NCBI GenBank assembly: GCA_034678485.1
Contig: JAXDBU010000040.1
Coordinates: forward strand, 1 to 64,000
Direction: 5' to 3'
Length of the DNA stretch: 64,000 bases
From: PLanc-01 sp034678485
GTDB taxonomy: Bacteria; Planctomycetota; Phycisphaerae; Sedimentisphaerales; Anaerobacaceae
The notes under the pieces were generated by a model, which was given only the letters and a program-made list of their open reading frames with translations, made no database searches and was not told the DNA's origin. The translations under genes and the position numbers were made by a program. Below are positions 42,877-51,199 of the stretch, piece by piece (position 1 is the first letter of the stretch; every line of letters starts with the position of its first letter).

Positions 42877-45837
42877 TCAATTGCTTTTGCTTGCCTCGGT
42901 TGTGCCGCCGGAACAATCGACGAGGGCGTGCTGCCCGTGGCCGTTCTCAATGGCGAAGCCCGACAAGGTGCAGGAGGAATCGCCATTTCCGTCGATCCGC
43001 ACGATGGAACCTCTCTGGTCTGCCTGGATCACATGCGGATCGGTCCCGTTCGGATCGCTCGGCTCTCTGCCGACCAGATGGATGCTCCTTCCCGAGATCG
43101 TGGTGTTCTCGCGATAGGTTCCCGCCGGTATAAGGATGGTTTCGTCCTCTGCGCCGGCAGAGGCGAGGATTTCTCCAACCGGGGAGAAGACCGCACAGAC
43201 CTGATAGTCTCTGTCGAGATAGATCCAAACGGGATTCTGCGTGCTGAAGCAGGTTCCGGTCCAGGCGGTGAACACGTAGCCTGAGTCGGCTTTGGCCAAG
43301 AGACGCAGCATTGTGGTACGCTCATAGGTGAATGTGCCTTCGCCTGGGTCGGAGATTGATCCGCCTTCGGAGGACGAGAGCGATACGGTGCAGGTCATTC
43401 CGTAGTATCGGATCTCGATCCCGGGGTTGTTCGCCGTGATCTGGGGAATCTGGACCTCCATCGCGTCATCGCTCAGGGGGTTCTGGCTCAGGTCCAGATA
43501 GGAGAGGGACGTGAGACTCAGCAACGCCGAGACGTCAGAGATCAGGTTCCCCATCAAGACCAGTTTCTGCAGATTCGCCAAACCCGAAAGGGGACTGAGA
43601 TCGCTGATCTTGCTGTTGCGCAGAATCAACGTATTGAGATTGTGCAGGCCTGCCAGAGGACAAAGGTTACGGATGACGGCGTTGTCATGGGCATCCAAGT
43701 ACGAAAGACGGGTCAGCCCGGCCAAAGGAGACAAGTCGCTGATGCTGTTGTTGTTGATGATGAGTTTCTGCAGATGGGCGAGTCCGGATATGGGGGAGAT
43801 ACTATTGAGATGGTTACAGGGAACGCTCAAGGTCTCCAGATTCAAAGCGTGCTCCAAACCTGTCAGGCTGGAAATGTGGGCGTCCGTCACGTGAAAACAC
43901 GTCAGCGTGAGCATATCACTCGGTTTCGGGTCCGAAATCCACAGCGTTTCCTCCACGGCCGCCTTGAGATTCGCGTCGGCGAAGTAGACCGGTTCTTCGG
44001 CCTGTGCGGCGGGCGAGTCACCGCTCTTGCCGGCCTCGGTGGTGCCGCCGTAAACGCCCATATTAACGATGCCGCCGTTCGGCGAGGGCTCACCCTCGAT
44101 TCCACTGGCGGGATCCCCGCCGTCGATACAGGGACTTGTCACATCGTCATACAGCCAGCTCGAAGTCGATTCGTCCCATCGGCCTGCCCTCGCTAGCACG
44201 TGATAATCGCCGGCGAGCCAGACCGCGTTGGAATCGCCTGGGTCCCGCGGTACGAGCGGATCCTCGGCGTCCGTCCACTGACCGCGGCACGCGAACAGCG
44301 GGGCCGCGTCGATATTCCCGACGCCGGACCAGCCGCCTTCGATATTGCTGTAGGTGATGGAGACGTCCGTGCCGTCCTCGGCGTAGATCAGACTGTCCCT
44401 CGTCGGACAATTGCGTGTGTTATGATAGAAGATCGAATTCGTCATCGTCACGGCGCTGTTGTGAACCCGCAACCCTGCATGGCAGGCATCCATGTAGTTG
44501 TCGGTAATCGTGCAGTTGATGAACGCGGCGTTGCAGTCGGTGCATTGGATCAGTGCGCTGCCATAGTCGCTCGGCCGGTTTCCGGCGATCAGACAATGGG
44601 AAATTGTGGCGGTTGCATCGCAGCAGTGGATCATGCCGGCCTGTCCACAGCCTCCCGTCACGGCAAGACCGGTGAGCATACTGCCCGAGTTGCTTCCTTT
44701 GTTGACGATCAGCACGACCGGTCCGCTCTCGTCCGCCTGGATCACCGGCAGGGCCGTGCCGTTCGGATCGTTGGGCTCTCTGCCCATCAGGTAGATGTCC
44801 TTTGCCGAGATCGTGATGTTCTCGCGATACGTTCCCGGCTGCACGAAGATTATGACGCCGTCTATGGCGGCATCGACGGCCTCCTGGATCGAGTCGAAGG
44901 GGTGCTCGACGGTTCCATCTTCATCCGGATCGCTGACATCTGGGTTGCCGGGTCCCGGGTCGTCGTCCGCGTCGTCATCCACGTAGAACTCAGTCGTCGG
45001 ACTCGCGAACGTAGCGCAGATCACGTGATCTCGGTCGAGGGCGATCACCGTGGGATTCTGAGTGGAGTAGCAGGTTCCGGTCCAGGCGGAGAACACGTAG
45101 CCGGGATCGGCCTTGGCCTCGAGACGCAGGGTGCCGCTGCTGCCGTTTGCGACGGTGAAGGCGAATGTGCCTTCGCCCGGGGAAACCACCGATCCGCCTG
45201 TGGTCGACGAGATGGTAACGGAGTAGGAGTTGGTATAGGACGACGAATTACACTGAAGGTTGATCCCCGGGTTGTTCGCGCGGATCAGGGGAATATACAC
45301 CTCGTAGGCCTCCCTGTTCAACTGGTTCTGCCGCAGATCGAGACGGGTGAGGGAATGAAAGTCTGCCAGAGGCGAAATGTCGTTGATGGCATTGTTGTAG
45401 AGGAGCAAGTCCTGCAGGGCCGTCAGGCCGGCGAGGGCGGACAGGTTGCAGGTCGTAGTGTAATTCAGATCGAGATAGACCAGGTTCGTCAGGCCCGACA
45501 GAGGCGACAGATCCGTGATCGGGTTCTTGTGCAGGACGAGGTTCGTCAGGTTCGTCAGACCCGCCAGGGGGGAGAGATCCTCGATGTTGTTGAGGCGGAG
45601 ATTCAGATACCACAGGTTCACGGCGTGTTCCATGCCGACGATGCTTTCGATCCCCTTGGCCCCCGCCGTGAAGATCGTCAGAGTCCGCATGTCGCTTGGC
45701 GTGGGGTCCGAGACCCACAACACTTCCTCTATAGCTGCCTTGAGAGTGGCATCGGCGAAGTAGACCGGCTCTTCGGCCTGCGTGCAGGCGGCCAGGAAAG
45801 ACAACAGAAGAACCATCGTCGTTGATGCTTGCTTCAT
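42877..45837 (-). CDS. fused tandem LRR / beta-repeat / beta-helix lipoprotein
   Basis: A 986-residue lipoprotein (lipobox LAAC, Cys18) made of two concatenated copies of the module found in the next gene. Copy 1 contains SDS22-like leucine-rich repeats (about 25-200, NLTNLVLHKNPITDLSPLSGL), a bacterial beta-repeat (about 210-285, GGSVVSPGEGTF...GYVFSAWTGTC), and a pectate-lyase-like parallel beta-helix (about 290-600) with the entry motif SIQEAVDAAIDG..IFVQPGTYREN. At residue 611 the sequence AQAEEPVYFADANLK restarts a second copy. That copy lacks its own signal sequence and most of its helix. It is probably a surface adhesion or glycan-binding protein; no catalytic residues are identified. 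Confidence 0.85.
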   Translation of the reverse strand: MKQASTTMVLLLSFLAACTQAEEPVYFADATLKAAIEEVLWVSDPTPSDMRTLTIFTAGAKGIESIVGMEHAVNLWYLNLRLNNIEDLSPLAGLTNLTNLVLHKNPITDLSPLSGLTNLVYLDLNYTTTCNLSALAGLTALQDLLLYNNAINDISPLADFHSLTRLDLRQNQLNREAYEVYIPLIRANNPGINLQCNSSSYTNSYSVTISSTTGGSVVSPGEGTFAFTVANGSSGTLRLEAKADPGYVFSAWTGTCYSTQNPTVIALDRDHVICATFASPTTEFYVDDDADDDPGPGNPDVSDPDEDGTVEHPFDSIQEAVDAAIDGVIIFVQPGTYRENITISAKDIYLMGREPNDPNGTALPVIQADESGPVVLIVNKGSNSGSMLTGLAVTGGCGQAGMIHCCDATATISHCLIAGNRPSDYGSALIQCTDCNAAFINCTITDNYMDACHAGLRVHNSAVTMTNSIFYHNTRNCPTRDSLIYAEDGTDVSITYSNIEGGWSGVGNIDAAPLFACRGQWTDAEDPLVPRDPGDSNAVWLAGDYHVLARAGRWDESTSSWLYDDVTSPCIDGGDPASGIEGEPSPNGGIVNMGVYGGTTEAGKSGDSPAAQAEEPVYFADANLKAAVEETLWISDPKPSDMLTLTCFHVTDAHISSLTGLEHALNLETLSVPCNHLNSISPISGLAHLQKLIINNNSISDLSPLAGLTRLSYLDAHDNAVIRNLCPLAGLHNLNTLILRNSKISDLSPLSGLANLQKLVLMGNLISDVSALLSLTSLSYLDLSQNPLSDDAMEVQIPQITANNPGIEIRYYGMTCTVSLSSSEGGSISDPGEGTFTYERTTMLRLLAKADSGYVFTAWTGTCFSTQNPVWIYLDRDYQVCAVFSPVGEILASAGAEDETILIPAGTYRENTTISGRSIHLVGREPSDPNGTDPHVIQADQRGSIVRIDGNGDSSCTLSGFAIENGHGQHALVDCSGGTTEASKSN

Positions 45838-45923
45838 ATTCTCTCTTTCAGGACGGTGCGCCTCGATCTTAATCCGTGATTTCCAGAGAAACCTTGCTGC
45901 CCGCTGCAAAGGTCTTCTCCGCG

Positions 45924-47789
45924 TCAGGGTGAGCCGGCTGAAGCCTCACCCCTGCTAGCCTCTGTTGTGGCGCCGTAGACACCGAGATTGACGATTCCTC
46001 CATTGGGGGAGGGTTCGTCTCCGGTGCTTCCGGCGGGATCGCCGGCGTCGATGCAGGGACTGGTTGCTCCGTCGCACAGCCAACTCATGGCCGCCGGGTC
46101 CCATCGTCCTGTCTGGGACAGGAGATGATAGTCGCCCATGTCCCAAACCGTGTTGGGATCGGTCGGGTCGCACAGTACGAATGGATCCTCCGCGTCCATC
46201 CACTGACCTTGATGCACAAACAGTGGGTCCGCATTGATGTTCCCGACGCCGGACCAGCCACCCTCGACATCACTGTAGGTGATAACGATTCGTCCATCCG
46301 CGCTTGCACAGATGACGCCGCTTGCAGCGTCCGAGCAGGTGCACGTATTGTGATAGAAGATCGAATTGGCCATCGCCAGGATGCCGTTGACCACCCGCAG
46401 TCCGGCGTTGCACTCGCCGAGGTAGTTGTCGGCGATTGTGCAGTGGGTGAGCGTGACATTGCCAGCGGTGCACTGGATCAGGGCCCCGCCGGCGCCGGCG
46501 GGCCGGTTGCCGGCGATCAGACAGTGGGAGATCGCGGCGGCTCCGCCCGAACAATCGATCAGAACGTTCTGTCCGTGGCCGCTGGTCAAGGCGAAGCCGG
46601 ACAGGGTGCTGTTTCCGTTGATCTGTACGATCCGCCCTTTCTGGTCTGCCTGGATCACAGGCAGGTCGGTTCCGTTCGGATCACTCGTTTCTCTGCCGAT
46701 CAGGTGAACGCTCTTTCGCGAGATCGTGATGCTCTCGCGATAAGTCCCGGGCTGCACGAAGACGGTCTGGCCGTCTGCCGCGGCGTCGATGGCCTCCTGG
46801 ATGGAATCGAAGGGATGGTCGGGAGTTCCGTCCTCGATGGGATCGCTCGCCCCAGGATCATCCGGACTCGGATCGTCGGGGGCGTCGTCATCGACGTAGG
46901 ATTCCGCGGCCAGGAGGGAGAAGGTGGCGAAGATCTCATGGTTCTGCTCGATTGTGATCACCATGGGATTCTGCGTGGAATAACAGGTCCCAGTCCAGGC
47001 GGTGAATACATAGCCGGGGTCCGCTTTGGCTTCAAGGCGCAGCCATTCGATATAGGGGTACGTGAACACCCCCTCTCCCGGATCGATAACCGATCCTCCT
47101 TCCGAGGAGGAAATCACTACGGTTAGCAGCTTCGCGTCATAGTAGATGTCGATACCGGGGTTATTCGCTATGATCCGGGGGATCTGAACGTCGTAAGCTT
47201 CGTCACTCAGTGAGTTGTACGCCAGGTTCAAATACGAAAGCCGCGTCAGACCCAGTAGAGCAGACAAATCACTGATCTCATTCCGTTCCACTATCAGTTC
47301 TTCCAGATTCACGAGGCCCGACAACGCGCTGATATCGCTCACTTGGTTGTTGCGCACATCGAGGACGGTCAGATTGTGAAGAGTCGAAAGGGCCGAAATG
47401 TCGGTGATGTTCGTCGTGTTCAGGTCCAGAAAAGAGAGCCGCGTCAGGCCCGAGAGCGGAGAAAGATCCGTGAGGTAGGTCCTATGCAGGACAAGAGACT
47501 CGAGGTTCATCAGTCCTGCCAAAGGGGAGAGGTCCCGGATGCGATTGTATCGAAGATACAGATCCCGTAGGTTCGTAGCGAACTCTAAGCCGACCAAGCT
47601 TTCGATTTCGTCAGCCTCTGCATCGAGTACGATCAGATTCAACATATCGGTCGGCGTCGGGTCCAGAACCCACAGTGCATCCTCGACCACCGCTTTGAGA
47701 TTCGGGTCGGCGAAGTAGACCGGTTCTTCGGCCTGCGTGCAGGCGGCCAGGAAAAACAGGAGAATCACTCTCGTCGATATGTGCTTCAT
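45924..47789 (-). CDS. LRR / beta-repeat / beta-helix lipoprotein (full-length paralogue)
   Basis: A 621-residue lipoprotein (lipobox LAAC, Cys17). The order is leucine-rich repeats (about 24-200), with units such as NLTVLDVRNNQVSDISALSGL, a bacterial beta-repeat (about 210-290, SSEGGSVIDPGEGVF...GYVFTAWTGTC), an acidic linker (VDDDAPDDPSPDDP) and a parallel beta-helix (about 320-600) ending GGIVNLGVYGATTEAS. This is the complete version of the module; its neighbours are derived forms. The 86-base spacer to the downstream copy and the 92-base spacer to the upstream copy are similar in sequence, evidence of tandem duplication. Cell-surface binding is inferred from the domain set. Confidence 0.87.
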   Translation of the reverse strand: MKHISTRVILLFFLAACTQAEEPVYFADPNLKAVVEDALWVLDPTPTDMLNLIVLDAEADEIESLVGLEFATNLRDLYLRYNRIRDLSPLAGLMNLESLVLHRTYLTDLSPLSGLTRLSFLDLNTTNITDISALSTLHNLTVLDVRNNQVSDISALSGLVNLEELIVERNEISDLSALLGLTRLSYLNLAYNSLSDEAYDVQIPRIIANNPGIDIYYDAKLLTVVISSSEGGSVIDPGEGVFTYPYIEWLRLEAKADPGYVFTAWTGTCYSTQNPMVITIEQNHEIFATFSLLAAESYVDDDAPDDPSPDDPGASDPIEDGTPDHPFDSIQEAIDAAADGQTVFVQPGTYRESITISRKSVHLIGRETSDPNGTDLPVIQADQKGRIVQINGNSTLSGFALTSGHGQNVLIDCSGGAAAISHCLIAGNRPAGAGGALIQCTAGNVTLTHCTIADNYLGECNAGLRVVNGILAMANSIFYHNTCTCSDAASGVICASADGRIVITYSDVEGGWSGVGNINADPLFVHQGQWMDAEDPFVLCDPTDPNTVWDMGDYHLLSQTGRWDPAAMSWLCDGATSPCIDAGDPAGSTGDEPSPNGGIVNLGVYGATTEASRGEASAGSP

Positions 47790-47881
47790 GTTCCTCTTCT
47801 CAAGAAGATGCATCGCAACCTTGATCCCTGATGACCAGGGAGGTCCTGATACTTGCCGACGATTCCTTCTCCGCTTCAGGA

Positions 47882-49186
47882 TCAGCGGATTGGGGCATCA
47901 CTCTTGCTTGCCTCGGTGGTGCCGCCGTAGACACCCATGTTGACGATTCCCCCATCCGGCGAGAGTTCTTCACCGACCCCGCCGGCGGGATCGCCGGCGT
48001 CAATGCAGGGACTGGTCGCCGCGTCGTTCAGCCAACTCGAGGTCGCGTCATCCCATCGACCCGCGTTGGATTGCAGATGGTAATCGCCGACCACCAAGAC
48101 GGCGTTGGGATTGCCCGGGTCTCGAAACACGAAGGGGAACCTGGCGTCCACCCACTGCCCGCGAGAGACGAATCGCGGGTCCACGTCGAGGTTCCCGATG
48201 TCGGACCAGCCGCCTTCGATGTTGCTGTAGGTGATGGAGACTCTCGCACGGTCGTCTGCGTAGATCATGCTGCTCGCGGCGTCCTGGTAGCCACATGTGT
48301 TGTGGTAGAAGATCGAATTGGTCAACGTCAGGGTGCTGCCGATGGCCCGCAGCCCTGCGTCGCACTCGCCGACGTAATTGTCCACCATCGTGCAGTTGAC
48401 GAAGGCGGCATCGCTGTCGGTGCACTGGATCAGGGCGCTGCCGGAACCGGTCGGGCGGTTTCCTACGATAAGACAGTGCGAAATCGTGACGACGCTGTCT
48501 GAACAATCGATGGTGGCGGCCTGCCCCTGACCGTCTGCAATGACGAAGCCGGACAATGTGGTCTGGGAATCGCCGGTTCCGCTAATCTGCATGACGGAGC
48601 CCTTTTCGTTCGCCCGGATCACCGGCAGCGGTGTTCCAGGAGCATCGCTCGTGTCTCTGCCCACCAGGTGGACGCTCTTGCGGGAGATGCTGACGTTCTC
48701 ACAATAGGTTCCGGGATGGACGAGGACTGTTTCGCCCTCCATGGCGGCCGCGATGCCTTCCTCGATGGAGTCGAACGGATGATCGGCCGTGCCGTCCTCG
48801 AGAGGATCGCCGACCTCGGGATTGCCCGGGCTCGGATCGCTGCGTGCGTCATCGTCCACGTGCAATTCCCTCTTCACAGGGGAGAACGTAGCGTAGATGT
48901 TATAATCCTGATCGACCCGAATCACCGTAGGATTCGTCGTGCTGTACAGGGTCCCGGTCCAGGCGGTGAATTCATAGCCCGGCTTGGCCCTGGCCTCGAG
49001 GCGAATCCACTGGACGGAGGAATAGCTGAAGACCCCCTCGCCTGGATCGACGACCGACCCGCCTTCAGAAGAGGAGACCACGACCGTGTATTGTCCCGCC
49101 TCTTGGTAAATCGGTTCCTCAGCCTGCGTCGTCGCCGCCAGCGAGACCAGCGACACTACTGCGATGGTACACATCCAGCTTCTCAT
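47882..49186 (-). CDS. beta-repeat / beta-helix exported protein lacking LRRs
   Basis: A 434-residue paralogue of the next two genes. After the signal peptide the sequence goes almost directly to the bacterial beta-repeat (about 35-105, VVSSSEGGSVVDPGEGVF), then the acidic linker and the beta-helix (about 130-420), ending GGIVNMGVYGGTTEASKS. The whole leucine-rich repeat block is missing. The lipobox cysteine of the paralogues is replaced by Thr (LAATTQAEEP), so the product is probably released by signal peptidase I rather than lipid-anchored. ATG 49186 has GGAGG nine bases upstream. It is the first gene behind the strong promoter at 49330-49358. Confidence 0.85.
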   Translation of the reverse strand: MRSWMCTIAVVSLVSLAATTQAEEPIYQEAGQYTVVVSSSEGGSVVDPGEGVFSYSSVQWIRLEARAKPGYEFTAWTGTLYSTTNPTVIRVDQDYNIYATFSPVKRELHVDDDARSDPSPGNPEVGDPLEDGTADHPFDSIEEGIAAAMEGETVLVHPGTYCENVSISRKSVHLVGRDTSDAPGTPLPVIRANEKGSVMQISGTGDSQTTLSGFVIADGQGQAATIDCSDSVVTISHCLIVGNRPTGSGSALIQCTDSDAAFVNCTMVDNYVGECDAGLRAIGSTLTLTNSIFYHNTCGYQDAASSMIYADDRARVSITYSNIEGGWSDIGNLDVDPRFVSRGQWVDARFPFVFRDPGNPNAVLVVGDYHLQSNAGRWDDATSSWLNDAATSPCIDAGDPAGGVGEELSPDGGIVNMGVYGGTTEASKSDAPIR

Positions 49187-49329
49187 ATACCACATCCTCC
49201 ATCTCAAGTTTTGCGATCCGAGCGTGCGTACAAAGGCTACAACGACAGTCCGCTTTTGCGAAGAGCCTCCTCCGCAGAGCGCAGAACAGCCCTTTCTACC
49301 TTTCGCAGGCACCACCCAATACGAGGTCT

Positions 49330-49358
49330 ATTATAGCATTCTCGCGACCCTTTGTCTA
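49330..49358 (-). promoter_or_regulatory. near-consensus sigma-70 promoter of the surface-protein operon
   Basis: Minus strand: TAGACA (49353-49358), exactly 17 bases, then perfect TATAAT (49330-49335). Start of transcription is expected near 49323. It is the best promoter match found in the window and drives the four-gene series ending at 39307. Confidence 0.78.
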
Positions 49359-49523
49359 CCTGTGAGCACAAATTCCCTGTCTGCCAAGGGGGATTATCTT
49401 CGTTCCCCGCAGGAGTTCGCCGACCGTCGGATAAAAGCGGACCGACCGTTTCGATTTCGGGCCTTTCTGCACACGGTGGGGGGCTCCGTTCTGCGTGTTT
49501 CTGCTGGCGTCCCATTCTCGGCG

Positions 49524-49532
49524 TGATATGAT
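49524..49532 (+). promoter_or_regulatory. candidate extended -10 promoter for the Gfo/Idh gene
   Basis: TGATATGAT provides an extended -10 (TGn-TATGAT) about 60 bases before the start codon. No -35 box is recognisable at the usual distance. Confidence 0.4.
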
Positions 49533-49592
49533 GACTTCCACAGGCAGTAGCGTTGTTTCCAGTCGTACTCTATTGCATTATAAGGAGTGGTT

Positions 49593-51113
49593 ATGGCAGC
49601 GCAGAGAACACGCCGACAGTTTCTTCGAGATTCCATGCTCGCCGCGGTGGCGACGGCTCCGATGTTCAGCGACCGGTCCGGTGCGCAGGACACCAGCCCC
49701 AACGACAGGCTGCTCTGTGCCGTGATTGGCTGCAACGGCCGCGGCGGCGATCACATCGGCGCGTATGCCCGCCGCAAGGATGTCGAGATTGCCTACATCG
49801 TCGACATCGACCAGAAGGTGGGCGAGAAGGCATGCGCCAAGATCGGGAAGGACACGGGCCGTCGGCCGAAGTGGGTCAAGGATATGCGAACGGTCTTCGA
49901 CGACAAGTCTGTCCATTTCATCTCGACCGCCACGCCGAACCACTGGCACGCCTTGTGCGGCGTCTGGGCCATGCAGGCCGGCAAGGACGCCTACATCGAG
50001 AAACCTATCAGCCATGACATCCCCGAGGGGGCTGCGCTCGTGGCCGCCGCGAAGAAATACGGGCGGATCTGCCAGGTTGGCACGCAGTGCCGCTCGAACC
50101 CCGCGCTCAAGAATGCGATGCAGTTCCTTGCTGATGGCGGCATCGGTCAGGTCAACTTCGCCAGGGGGCTCTGCTACAAGCGACGAAAGTCTATTGGTCC
50201 ACTGGGGGATTATCCAATCCCGCAAGAGGCGGATTTCGATCTCTGGAGCGGTCCGGCCCCGTACACGTCGCCGAAGCTGACTCGCCCACGATTTCACTAT
50301 GATTGGCACTGGCAGCGACTCTACGGCAACGGCGACTCCGGCAACCAGGGCCCTCACCAGACGGACATCGCCCGCTGGGGATTGGGCATCAACCGCCATC
50401 CGAACAGCGTGATCGCCTACGGCGGTCGTCTGGGTTATCAGGCCGAACGCAACGACCCGAACTACGTCGATGCCGGCGATACCGCCAACACGGAAATCGC
50501 CATCTACGACTACGGCGACAAGTGCATGGTCTTCGAGACTCGCGGCCTGTCCGTCGATAACTCTGCCGACGAGGAGATCAACAGGGTCTTCGCGAGCACC
50601 AAGGGCAACAAGATCGGCGTGATCTTCTACGGTACCGAAGGACTTCTGGTCCAAAGAGAGTACACCCATTGTGTCGCGTACGACCCCCAAGGCCAGATCA
50701 TCAAGGAGTTCAAGGGCGGCGGCGACCACTACGGCAACTTCCTCGACGCGGTTCGCAGCCGCAAGGCCGATACGCTCAATTCGGATGCCTTCCAGGGCCA
50801 CCTCTCCGCGGCGCTCGCCCACCTGGCCAATATCAGCTATTACCTTGGCGAGAAGAACAAGGTCTCCGTCGAGCAGGCCAAAGCCGTGCTGGAGAAGATC
50901 CAGAGTCGTGACGACAACCTCGCGACGCTGGACCGGACCGTCCGTCACTTCAGGGACAACGGCGTCGATCTGGGCAAGTACCCGATGTCCATGGGCCCGC
51001 TGCTGAAGTTCGATCGGCAAAAGGAAGTGTTCACCAACAGCGACGAAGCGAACCGCCTTTTGCATCGTGAGTACCGCGCACCCTTCGTTTGTCCGACGGC
51101 CGACCGGGTGTAG
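49593..51113 (+). CDS. Gfo/Idh/MocA family oxidoreductase with Tat signal
   Basis: A 506-residue NAD(P)-dependent sugar dehydrogenase-like protein. A twin-arginine signal (RTRRQFLRDSMLAAVATAP) precedes the Rossmann domain (about 40-165; CAVIGCNGRGGDHIGAYA). TATPNHWHAL and AYIEKPISHD (about 140) are the family loops, the latter with the catalytic-lysine EKP motif. The C-terminal alpha/beta domain includes GNQGPHQTDIARWGLG. Many exported planctomycete members have lost oxidoreductase function or act as NAD-dependent glycosidase-like enzymes, so the reaction is uncertain. AAGGAG precedes ATG 49593. It is followed by a fucosidase on the same strand. Confidence 0.9.
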   Translation: MAAQRTRRQFLRDSMLAAVATAPMFSDRSGAQDTSPNDRLLCAVIGCNGRGGDHIGAYARRKDVEIAYIVDIDQKVGEKACAKIGKDTGRRPKWVKDMRTVFDDKSVHFISTATPNHWHALCGVWAMQAGKDAYIEKPISHDIPEGAALVAAAKKYGRICQVGTQCRSNPALKNAMQFLADGGIGQVNFARGLCYKRRKSIGPLGDYPIPQEADFDLWSGPAPYTSPKLTRPRFHYDWHWQRLYGNGDSGNQGPHQTDIARWGLGINRHPNSVIAYGGRLGYQAERNDPNYVDAGDTANTEIAIYDYGDKCMVFETRGLSVDNSADEEINRVFASTKGNKIGVIFYGTEGLLVQREYTHCVAYDPQGQIIKEFKGGGDHYGNFLDAVRSRKADTLNSDAFQGHLSAALAHLANISYYLGEKNKVSVEQAKAVLEKIQSRDDNLATLDRTVRHFRDNGVDLGKYPMSMGPLLKFDRQKEVFTNSDEANRLLHREYRAPFVCPTADRV

Positions 51114-51114
51114 C

Positions 51115-51131
51115 GTGGGACGCGATCCCAC
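51115..51131. repeat. small intergenic palindrome
   Basis: GTGGGA-CGCGA-TCCCAC immediately after the Gfo/Idh stop codon. It is similar in size and position to the hairpins after the GH38 gene (17886-17934). It could stabilise the 3' end or mark the same repeat family. Confidence 0.55.
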
Positions 51132-51199
51132 AGGGCCGGCAGAACAGAAGACATGTGTTGCCGACATGCAGGCAACGGAACGAGAGAAGGAGAAGATGC

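Larger units (their letters stand above)
49187..49592. other. divergent control region without a gene
   Basis: A 406-base gap between the divergent beta-helix and Gfo/Idh genes. It contains the near-consensus minus-strand promoter at 49330-49358 and a weaker plus-strand extended -10 at 49524-49532. I see no coding frame with protein-like content and no obvious riboswitch. The minus-strand leader would be about 137 bases. Confidence 0.65.
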
